This document shows, piece by piece, positions 14,801 to 26,800 of a stretch of DNA of 64,000 nt. How positions within the stretch are numbered: position 1 is the first letter of the stretch; each line of letters starts with the position of its first letter. The DNA is from Nematostella vectensis. Lineage: Eukaryota; Cnidaria; Anthozoa; Actiniaria; Edwardsiidae. The position numbers and the translations under genes were made by a program. Location: assembly GCF_932526225.1 (NCBI RefSeq), contig NC_064041.1, positions 1,998,699 to 2,062,698 on the forward strand, written 5' to 3'. The notes under the pieces are model-generated. The model ran no database searches and was not told where the DNA came from. It was given only the letters and a program-made list of their open reading frames with translations.

Positions 14801-17800
14801 TCGTTGCAAGTAGATGGCGAGCGAAGATCTCATTCCGTGGTCTAACATAAAGGGCTTGTAGCGCCTCAATTGCTGCATCGTATTCCGTACAATCTTCGAT
14901 GTGTTGGAAGAGTGTTGGAGAAACAAAGTTAGTTAAAACGGTCAACTTGTCCAGGCCCGTCTGAGGTAGAACTTGTACGAAATTCTCGAAGGTCCTTTTC
15001 CAATGGAGCCATTCCTTCTGGGCCGTGCTGCTATTTGGATCGGTTTCTAGGCGTTCAGGACGCAGTACTTTATCCATGGGACTTCAGAAAATATGTTGAT
15101 TAAATTGTAGTAGAAGGTATGCCTCTAAACTGAGGCTTTAATCAACATAAATCTACAGCTTGTAAAACTAAACCGAAAACTAAGCAAGATGGCTGCCCCT
15201 AGAGATTCTATGGGGTAAAACCGCTGTACAACAATAAACATAACACAGGCAGCCCAACACGTAATGTTCTAGGTTCTTAACGTACATAAATACTACACCA
15301 AAGTAACACATGTCACGTTTCACTTCACTACAGTAGCTTAAAGAATGTTAATCGAGCAATACTTTATTATCGTCTAAATTTGAAAACTCAACGGTTTACC
15401 GGGACGGATCCAGGATTTCGAAATGGCGGGTGGATAATGGCCGGATAGATGGCTTATAACTGATCCAGTGGTTCTTGGTACAGTAGGTCATATATGTACA
15501 TATATCTAAACAATACTTCACGCTGAATTGGATTTGTTACATCAGCAAAGTCAAGCAGGCTGAGGCACATGGACACTACCCCCCGTCCCTCAGACATTTA
15601 TTTTCTTCATACAAAGTGACTTTTCAATTTTTTTTACTCAAAAGAGGGGGTGGCTACCCACCAAATCCACCCCCTGTATTCGCCCCTGGTTTATTTGCAA
15701 GAAAATATCAAGATAACCATCAAAAGCTTGATAATTTATTTAAATTTAAATTAATTTATTTATTTAAACAGTATTTGAAACCTCGCATTATGCATGAGCA
15801 TAAAATGGCGTGAATGGCCTTGTTGTTATTGTCCTTGATTAACATTGTGCGCTATTTCAGAATGTGGTTGTCATGGTGCTGGCACTGTGAACGCCTCTGA
15901 CGTGTGTCGCAAGCTGGACGGGCAGTGTCCGTGTAAACAAGCTGTGACGGGGAGGACTTGTGACACTTGCAAGGTGAGCAAAAACTCGAAGGAAGAAAAG
16001 CTATAGGATAATTCGACTCCGAAATTAATTCTAATGTCTTGTGTTGAATAAGCACGTATTCCTACTTTGACTGGATGAATTTGCCTTGGTTTCGCTCCTA
16101 CAACAAGCTCTGTTCCTACGCGCTTGCGACCTTTCAAACGACGCGATGTGTAACCGCTGCCACCTGGTAAATGAGTAGATGTAAATGGCAGATAGTAAAT
16201 GGAAAAGAAAAAAACCACCGCTGGGGGTCGAGGTGGTCGAGTTACTTATTTACCAGGTGGCGGCGGTTACACAGCGCGTCGTTTGAAAGGTCGCAAGCGC
16301 GTAGGGACAGAGCTCGCTGCAGGAGCAAAACCAAGGCAAATACATCCAGTCAAAGTAGGAATACGTGCTTTGTTCAACACTAACAAGACATTAGACTTCA
16401 TTTCGGAGTCAAATTATCCTATAGCCCGTGCTTTAAGGGGATGTGTTATGCAGGCTTTTTCGGTGGGTAACGCACGTTACGTTTACTCAACGAAAATCCA
16501 CCATTGTGGATATACACACACACTAGATGACAAACAGGGGATCCATCTCCTTGAAGAAGGCACTGGACACGCTTGAATTTTGGGGGGGAGCACTTTTCAT
16601 TAAAAGGGGACTAAAAAGTCCTAGTACAATACTTCTACTGTTTACACATTTTGGGACGTCCTTCGATCTTCTGTTGTAATAAATCAAAATCTCTTTCATG
16701 CATTTCTTAGGACGGCTTCTACAGCCTGAACGCAGGCAACACCGCTGGCTGCAGTGCATGTAATTGTGACCCCGCGGGCTCAATCAATGTCACGTGTTCC
16801 GACGGTGGAGCTTGCCACTGTCGGCCTCACTTTTCTGGTTTGAAGTGTGACGTCATTGAAAGGGGATTTTACAAAGCAAGTGTAGAGGAGTTGGTGTTTG
16901 AAGCAGAGAAAGGCGTTATCGCTCCTGTAAGTTAACCTACCTATTTTAGAAATTATAGATCATAGGCTCTTAGAAATTGCTTCTACCCCTCCCAGTAGCG
17001 GATCTATGTGGGGGGCAGTTAAGGGAGTTTATCCCCCCCCCCCCCCCCCCTTTAAGCTTACAGAAAGCCATATGTAACAAACAAAAATTACCCCTTTGTC
17101 ACTGAGCCGCCCCCGCCTTGCACACATGGCATTTACGCGAAGAAGCTGACCATTCCATTTCTGAAGGGTGGGATGGAAAATTTGGTTTGTGCAAGATCCC
17201 CAGACATGGGGGACTTTAGAAATCAGTCTGCCTTGCAGTTCCCTGCCAGCAGAGGGCACTGTTCGCTGTATTCCGCTGGGTTATACAGAGAAAAAGGCCT
17301 CTGCTACCAGGGGAGCCTTGCAGTTATTTCCCTTCAAATTTCCTCACTCACATGGTAACACCCAGTCAGTCAGAGCTTTCCTCACTCACATGGTAACACC
17401 CAGTCAGTCAGAGCTTTCCTCACTCACATGGTTACACCCAGTCAGTCAGAGCTTTAACCATTTTCCTCGAGTACACCCTTTTTTTGAAGAAGAACCTTTT
17501 TTTAAGAACGTCCAGCCTGAGATTTAACAAAATTTTTAGAACATGCTAAGAAGATGCCGAGGCTCAGATAGCAGAAAAAAATTTCTTTTAGTCCTGATGC
17601 GTTCTAAAATGCAAAATCAAATTAAGCTCATAGTAACAACCTTTATTATGGCTATTGATCATTAGTGTAATCCTTTTTCTAATAATTCATTGGGTATTAT
17701 ATTCTTATATACACTAAAATTTAAGAACATCGTTAAGAACACATCCAGCCTTAAAATGTTCCAAAAATAAAAAGACCCAGCCTCAACTGAAAATTAGACG

Positions 17801-20800
17801 TTCTTACTGTATAAAAAAGTGTGTATTGGAAGGCACGTTTTGTGAGAAAACGTCACCAAAGTCAATCGAAATACGGCAAAAGCTTTTCCAAAAAAGGGAG
17901 CTTTAACACACAGATGACTAATGCATCTATTGTTATCTGTGTATAGGCTCAGGACCAGATCATAAGGCATTCCATGTCGCCTGACAGCAGTGGGAACAAC
18001 CGCTTGTTTGTTGCCGTCGAGCTTGTGGAAGGCAACAATGTGACGGAGCCGAGCCGTGTGGCCCTGACAGTCTCACTACCAAAGACAAGCTTCTACGATG
18101 TCGCGCTTAGATATCAGGTAAACAACCACTTAACAACATAGACACTATGATATTGCCCTTAGAGACCAAATAAATAACGAATCTACAACATAGATACTGC
18201 GACATCGCACTAGATACCAGATAAACAATCACTTTATTCGAAAATGTGCATATAGCTACCGCTAAACTTCAGAATATCCGTCTTCGTATTTGCATATTCC
18301 TTGTATTTACTCTACATAAATCGAGGCGTGTATTCAATTTCCAGAAATAAGGGACATTAGCCAGCGGTTTCTCTGTGCTCACATTTTGCTAGGCCCGCGA
18401 GGAATAACAGCGGTATCACAAATAAAAACGTGATTCCGGCCAGCACAAGGGCTTCCCTTTTGTTGTTACACTAAAAGTTTTTAATCAGGTTGACTAAAAT
18501 TCCTAATAAAAGTAGTATAAGCGGTATTTAAACGTGCAAGAGGCATCTCTGATTTGTTACGTCCAATGATCATGGAAGTGCGGCAGTCTTGCTGAGGTTG
18601 GAAAACATTATATGCGCAAATAAAAAAAATGTGTTTAAGAAAGGCTTTATGGTTCCCCTGTGTCTATCCCAGAAAGCCGTGGGGCCGTTTAAAAACAAAA
18701 TGGAGAACGGACGAACGGAGAGAAGTTGTTCTTGTAGAGCGCACCGTTTTCCTTGCACCAGTCTGTATCTTAAAGACAACAATAATGGTTCCTGAACTAG
18801 GCATAACTACATCAAAATCTCCAAAATCCCAAATCCCAAAATCTCTGAAACGAGAAAATTTGATAAATTGTGATGTCTCCCCACATTTCTTTATAATAAA
18901 TGGCAGCCATTTTGACATTTTATGTGTACTATTACGCATGCGTGGCGGCCATGTTGTCTCTTATTTCTGGGAATGCCCATTGTGAACTCTTTGCGGGGTA
19001 TTCTGGGGGTTGCTCCCCTCTACACATACACGCCGTCCTTCTCTTTCATCATATCAGTAATATGAAGCGCAATTTCCATGTTTGCGCAAGCAAGCAACCT
19101 AACAGCTTATGGGAAAACATTTAAGGGCGCATTTTATTGTTTACTGTTACATTTTGCAACTGTTACCGTATTTCGGACTTTGAAATATTGAATAATTTTC
19201 GTCGCAGACAAAAACGAATTGGCAATTGATCAAGATGACCCTGAGCCTTCGCTCGCTGTTTAGCAGTTTCTCCTGTGATGGCGGCGTCACCATGGTTACC
19301 AATAATACCCCTACCACTCTTCTATCAAACTTGCCATCTGGTGCGGAGGCTGCCGTGTTCGACAGAGGGGCGTGTCTGAGAGAAGGGGTGTATGCAGTAG
19401 AGGTTGTCCTGTCGCCTGGTTCTACTGGCGCAAACAAAGCTACTGCTAAACTCGCCCTGGACTCGGTAAGTCACAGGTTATTATGGAGAAAAGGGTCATG
19501 TGTAAGGAAAAGATAGGGGATGGCAAATATGTTATAATAGACGATGTGTGAAAATGATGAATGTGTTTAAAACTGTGACAATATGAGGTAAATCAATCAA
19601 CACAAGGTTGGAATATTTTACGCCTCTGTGAAAACAGAGTTTATAGTTTCGCTGTCGTTGCGTGCCTTAGTCCTTCGAAGTCAGCCCTTCGTCTTTTCCT
19701 CCCTCTTATTTGTGTCATGGTTTCTAAGGTCCCCGATTGGTGTCATGGTCGCTAAGATCTCTAATATATTCCATGCTATCAGGTTGTTATCTTTCCGTCC
19801 ATCACCCGATACGCGGAGTACACCCGCGCAAGCCCCGCACTACAGCAAAATATGTCCTACTATCACGGACTTGTTCCGGACTATAGAAACTGGACCGGAC
19901 ACAAAGAGATCGGTTGCCAAGTGTTGGCCGGTTTCTATGGCGACCTTTACCAGAAAGGGCAGGGTGAGTAGCGACGTTGTCGTACAAGCCATAAAAAACA
20001 TGTCACAGCGTGACAGCCCAGTTTCATTGCATTAGATACGTCACGCAGCTGTCACACAACAGTATCATACTAAGAACATGTCTCCATTTTCTCTCGGCAT
20101 TTAAGCAAAAACTCGTCACGACATGTCAAGCACAATTTTGACGTAATAATGTAACGGTGTCACGCCATTCACACTTACCCTGACGTTCGATGTTCATTAC
20201 GTTTCAGCATGCGAGTGTAACGCAACAGGTGCCGTCACGCCATCTGTGTGTGACCAGTGTGGAGGGCAGTGTAGCTGCAGGCCTCATGTGATTGGTCGGA
20301 AATGTGACGAGTGCAGACCTGATTACTATGACTTCACTTCCGGTCTTGGGTGCAAAGGTGCGTAAGGCTTTTCCTTGTTTTAATTATTTATTTTTTGCGC
20401 ATATTTACGCAATAGTCGAAAAAAATTCTCCTTCACCTTTGGTTGAAGACTTTAGGCTGATAATTTTTTTTTTCGCTATATGTTCTTTAAATTTGCACAC
20501 AATTTTTTTATGGTTCAATGTTAGAAATGTATTATCATTGTTAGATAATTATGTTCATAGATGAAGATGAATGTACATATACCATACGGCCCTATTGGGC
20601 TAATCTGTACTGTAATAGTGACGGCAACATTTACTGGGTGACAAAAGTGTCCTGACAGCGAGATGGTTTCAAGTAGATGACATCTCAGTCGATGTTAAAA
20701 CCATAGCCTGGATAACTATTACATCTTGTTGCTTTTTCACACGGAACCACTGAAGGGTTATTCATTCAGTAGGGTTCCAGTGAATGGTTTGACATTTTGA

Positions 20801-23800
20801 CATAAGCCAGACATGACGACATGGACATAACGACAAAAGAGAAAAAAACATGTTTTTTATGTCATTATGTCCATGTCATTATGTTGGGCTAAACAGTGTG
20901 TGCGCGCCTATGTCGTTATGTCCTAGCGTGCACCAGGCTTAAGCGAATCCTCGCGTTGTCACTTTTCATCCAAAATTTGTGTCAGGAAGCGACGACCACC
21001 CACAAGCACAGAAAGTTAGTCGCTCACGCAGAAGTGGTTCTGTGTGATTTCTGTCCTTACTATATGGTATACACAAGCTAAAAAATCATTTTCTGCTATA
21101 TCTTTTTTTAAATCATTTTCTGCTATATCTTTTTTTTAATCATTTTCTGCTATATCTTTTTTTTTTAATCATTTTCTGCTATATCTTTTTTTTAATCATT
21201 TTCTGCTATATCTTTTTTTTCCAGCGTGCGCATGTAACATGACCGGATCCAAGCGCAGCTCCTGTCATCCGGACACCGGAAAGTGCGAGTGTCACCCGTC
21301 AATCACCGAACGCCAGTGCTCGCGCTGCCTTGACCATTACTTCAACTTCACAAGTGGTGTTGGTTGTCAGCCGTGCGGGTGTAACGAGTTGTACTCGCGT
21401 GACCTTCAGTGTGATAATGACACCGGGGTGTGCTCGTGCAAGGATGGTGTGGGCGGAGCCAAGTGTACGGAGTGTAGTGACGCCTTTTATAATCTCACCA
21501 CTGAAGGTAGGTGTGGGGTGAAAATTATTCAGGATAAAACTTATTTTGACAAGCCACGTAAGGAGAGACGGATAAGGAAACTGCCTCATAAAATGCTCAC
21601 TTATTGTGTGGAAATAAGCGCGGAGATGCAAGCGCAGAAGGGTGCTATGTTGGTATTTCGGTATTTCGATTGTCACCAGTTTACTTCCGGTCGATTACGT
21701 GACAATCGCCGATGTTTTTTAACGGAAAACGCTAAAAGCATTTCAAAATTGTTAAAGCAGTGGAACTATTGGAAGTTTCTTTAGAGGATGTGATTGATAA
21801 TTGAGAGCGGATGAGAGCGGAATAGCGCGGACTCTTGATTCTTTAGTCTCGTAACGGTTAAGGTTCCCATCTGCCCGTCGGACAATGCGGCTTTAATATT
21901 GTTGTTGACGACGGGGATGATGATGACAATTGTTATTGTGCTGGTGGAAGTGTTTACGATGGTGATGTATTTAATATAAGAAGTACACGGAAGACAGTGA
22001 CCACCATACTCTTATCCCCAGGCTGTACCGGCTGCCAGTGTGACTTAAACGGTAGCCTCAATCCAGTCTGCAACAAGCTGAACGGTAACTGCACGTGTCG
22101 CTCTAATGCCATTGGCCGGTTATGTGATAGTTGTCCGGATGGATCGTATGGACTTAGGGCCGGACATCCGGACGGTTGCTTGCGTTGCCATTGTTCCGGA
22201 TTCTCCACTAATTGTTCTATGGCTAGCGGTTACACACGTGGGCAATTGATCTCCGATTTTCTTCTGACTGCTGACCCGACCGATTTGGACGGATGGACCG
22301 GACGCTATCCGAATGGACAGTTGGCCAGTAATCTTCGATCTTCGATCTCAAATCTCCCAGGAGGCTTAAGGTATGTATATCAAATAATATCACACTGCTT
22401 TGAAGCAAATGGCTTTTTGGCTGAAATTTCATTTGAATTTTATTTTTTTTAGCGAAAGGTGTATTATTACTTAGAAAAGTCGACCTTCTTGATAAATACT
22501 GTAAATAGATCTATATAGATACGCCTTTTGCTAGCAAAAATGTTGTCATATGGTTTCAATACTTAGGGATGTCACACTACATTTTATTTGAAATTGCTCT
22601 ATCAATACGATATTGATTTCACATGAAGCTCGCTTTTCTTGAATTGCTTTTAGTTCTTTACCATCAGAATATGGGAAAAATATTTCCATGGGGGAACGGG
22701 AATGATTTCTCTCTGGAATCTCAAAATTTATTACTTCAAAAGTATTAACACTTTTTTCTCAAGGTTTCACATTGAAGCAAGTTCGGCTCGCGACTTCTAC
22801 TTTTCTGCGCCCACAAAATACCTGACCCGCGGTCGATATGCTTACACGCATGCCATGACCTTCTCACTGCAACAAGACAACACTACGATCCCGTCATCCT
22901 CCACGAGAGGTGACGTCATCATCAAGGGGCGGTACTTCAACAGCGAGCTGGTGACTTCCCTTCCCACCCCCCCTGGGTTAACGTTTACCACTTATAAGGT
23001 AAGTTTATTATGGTGATATTAACCAGTACTCGGGTAGCAATATAAAGCCTTGATCACGAAAATAAACGTCGTTTTCACGTATTCTTTGCTTCTATCATTA
23101 ACTAACTTTTTATAGTTTTTACCAAAAGTAACGTTTCACGTGTAATTTCCCATTTGGTGATAAATCCTCTAGTTAAATATAGTTATAGCCTACAAGTAGG
23201 CGTTTGTTGGTGTTTCCGCGACGAAAACCCTGCTTTCCCGTGTTTTGGGCGCCATCTTGGATTTATGGCCGCGCGCGAGCTGGAGCTTTTGCCTTTTGCT
23301 CTCGCATCCAGCTCGCGCGCGGCCATAAATCCAAGATGGTGAGAAGAGGGTGAGAAAGTCGCAAATATAAACTTTTTTTCACAGGTTGTGTTCCTGGAGT
23401 CTAACTGGAGAATTGGCAACACCTCTGGCCGAGTCGCGACTGACAAAGAGCTCGTTCGCGTCCTCAGCAGCTTGGAATACCTGTGGATCAGAGGAAGATG
23501 GACCAACCTTACTGACCCCTCCCTTAAAACTCGCCTGATGGACATCACCATGACTATAGCCAATAAGAGCTCGATAGGAGACACCGTGTTTAACGTGGAG
23601 ACTTGCCAGTGTCCCATACAGTACGTGGGGCAGTTCTGCGAGAGGTGTGCCCCCGGGTACACCCGTGCCACGCCCAATGGGGGCGCATACACCCCTTGCG
23701 TCCCGTGCAGCTGTAATAACCACACAGACACATGTGACCCCGAGTCTGGTGTGTGCATCGACTGTCAGCACAACACCACAGGTTGGTAGGCCACGGTCTT

Positions 23801-26800
23801 ATTAGTTTACCACAGGTTGGTAGGCCACGGTCTTATTAGTTTACCACAGGTTGGTAGGCCACAGTCTTATTAGTTTACCACAGGTTGGTAGGCCACGGTC
23901 TTATTAGTTTACCACAGGTTGGTAGGACACGGTCTTATTAGTTTACCACAGGTTGGTAGGACACAGTCTTATTAGTTTACCACACGTTGGTAGGCCAAAG
24001 TCTTATTAGTTTACCACAGGTTGGTAGGCCACTGTCTTATTAGTTTACCACAGGTTGGTAGGCCACGGTCTTATTAGTTTACCACAGGTTGGTAGGCCAC
24101 AGTCTTATTAGTTTACCATAGGTTGGTAGGCCACAGTCTTATTAGTTTACCATAGGTTGGTAGGCCACGGTCTTATTAGTTTACCACAGGTTGGTAGGCC
24201 ACGGTCTTATTAGTTTACCACAGGTTGGTAGGCCACGGTCTTATTAGTTTACCACAGGTTGGTAGGCCACATTCTTATTAGTTTACCACAGGTTGGTAGG
24301 CCACTGTCTTTATTACTTTACCGCACTTTGGTAGGTTACAGTCTTATTAGTTGGTTGGTAGGCCACTGTCTTATTAGTTTACCACAGGTTGGTAGGACAC
24401 GGTCTTATTAGTTTACCACAGGTTGGTAGGCCACGGTCTTATTAGTTTACCACAGGTTGGTAGGCCACGGTCTTATTAGTTTACCACAGGTTGGTAGGCC
24501 ACGGTCTTATTAGTTTACCACAGGTTGGTAGGCCACTTTCTCAATAGTTTACCACAGGTTGGTAGGCCACAGTCTTATTAGTTTACCACAGGTTGGTAGG
24601 CCACAGTCTTCATTACTTTACCGCACTTTGGTAGGTTACAGTCTTATTAGTTGGTTAGTAGGCCACAATCTTATTAGTTTACCACAGGTTGGTAGGACAC
24701 AGTCTTATTAGTTTACCACAGGTTGGTAGGCCACTGTCTTAATTACTTTACCGCACTTTGGTAGGTTACAGTCTTATTAGTTTACCACAGGTTGGTAGGC
24801 CACAGTCTTATTAGTTTACCACAGGTTGGAAGGTCAAAGTCTTATTAGTTTACCATAGGTTAGTAGGCCACACTCTTATTAGTTTACCACAGGTTGGTAG
24901 GCCACTGTCTTATTAGTTTACCACAGGTTGGTAGGCCACAGTCTTATTAGTTTACCACAGGTTGGTAGGCCACAGTCTTATTAGTTTACCACAGGTTGGA
25001 AGGCCACTTTCTTATTAGTTTACCATAGGTTGGTAGGCCACGGTCTTATTAGTTAATCACAGGTTGGTAGGCCACAGTCTTATTAGTTTACCACAGGTTG
25101 GTAGGCCACAGTCTTATTAGTTTACCACAGGTTGGTAGGCCACAGTCTTATTAGTTTACCACAGGTTGGTAGGCCACGGTCTTATTAGTTTACCACAGGT
25201 TGGTAGGACACTGTCTTAATTACTTTACCGCACTTTGGTAGGTTACAGTCTTATTAGTTGGTTGGTAGTACACGGTCTTATTAGTTAACCACAGGTTGGT
25301 AGGACACAGTCTTATTAGTTTACCACAGGTTGGTAGGCCACTTTCTTATTAGTTTACCACAGGTTGGTAGGCCACTTTCTTATTAGTTTACCACAGGTTG
25401 GTAGGTTACAGTCTTATTAGTTTACCACAGGTTGGTAGGCCACTTTCTTATTAGTTTACCACAAGTTGGTAGGCCACTTTCTTATTAGTTTACCACAGGT
25501 TGGTAGGCCACTTTCTTATTAGTTTACCACAGGTTGGTAGGCCACTGTCTTAATTACTTTACCGCACTTTGGTAGGTTACAGTCTTATTAGTTGGTTGGT
25601 AGTACACGGTCTTATTAGTTAATCACAGGTTGGTAGGCCACTGTCTTAATTACTTTACCGCACTTTGGTAGGTTACAGTCTTATTAGTTGGTTGGTAGTA
25701 CACAGTCTTATTAGTTAATCACAGGTTGGTAGGCCACGGTCTTATTAGTTTACCACAGGTTGGTAGGACACAGTCTTATTAGTTTACCACAGGTTGGTAG
25801 GACACAATCTTATTAGTTTACCACATGTTGTTTGGACACAATCTTATTAGTTTACCACAGGTCGGTAGGCCACGGTCTTATTAGTTTACCACAGGTTGGT
25901 AGGCCACGGTCTTATTAGTTTACCACAGGTTGGTAGGCCCCAGTCTTATTAGTTAACCACAAGTTGGTAAGCCACGGTCTTATTAGTTAACCACAGGTTG
26001 GTAGGACACTGTCTTAATTACTTTACCGCACTTTGGTAGGTTACAGTCTTATTAGTTGGTTGGTAGTACACAGTCTTATTAGTTTACCACAGGTTGGTAG
26101 GTTACAGTCTTATTAGTTTTCCACAGGTTGGTAGGCCACGGTCTTATTAGTTTACCACAGGTTGGTAGGCCACTGTCTTAATTACTTTACCGCACTTTGG
26201 TAGGTTACAGTCTTATTAGTTGGTTGGTAGGACACGGTCTTATTAGTTAACCACAAGTTGGTAGGCCACGGTCTTATTAGTTTACCACAGGTTGGTAGCA
26301 CACAATCTTATTAGTTTACCACAGGTTGGTAGGTCAAAGTCTTATTAGTTTACCACAGGTTGGTAGGCCAAAGTCTTATTAGTTTACCACAGGTTGGTAG
26401 GACACAATCTTATTAGTTTACCACACGTTGGTAGGACACGGTCTTATTAGTTTACCACAGGTTGGTAGGACACAGTCTTATTAGTTTACCACAGGTTGGT
26501 AGGCCACGGTCTTATTAGTTTACCACAGGTTGGAAGGTCAAAGTCTTATTAGTTTACCACAGGTTGGTAGGACACAATCTTATTAGTTTACCACAGGTTG
26601 GTAGGACACAGTCTTATTAGTTTACCACGGGTTGGTAGGCCAAAGTCTTATTAGTTTACCATAGGTTTGTAGGCCACAGTATTATTAGTTTACCACAGGT
26701 TGGAAGGTCAAAGTCGTATTAGTTTACCACAGGTTGGTAGGTCAAAGTCTTATTAGTTTACCACAGGTTGGTAGGTCAAAGTCTTATTAGTTTACCACAG

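Larger units (their letters stand above)
11301..15297 (-). mobile_element. Intact Ty3/Gypsy-like LTR retrotransposon
   Basis: A 3997-bp element in laminin intron 5, inserted antisense to the gene. Both 192-bp LTRs read identically, start TG and end CA. The 5-bp target duplication CCAAA is at 11296-11300 and 15298-15302. One uninterrupted Gag-Pol frame fills the interior, with only 28 nt between the 5' LTR and its ATG and 12 nt between stop and 3' LTR. Identical LTRs, intact frame and perfect duplication mark a recent insertion. Domain order (protease, RT, RNase H, integrase) places it in the Ty3/Gypsy group. It lies in the third copy of a splice-donor repeat. Confidence 0.96.

Noticed and set aside
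11857-14850. Plus-strand frames across the retrotransposon
   Set aside because: They are antisense shadows of the intact minus-strand Gag-Pol frame.
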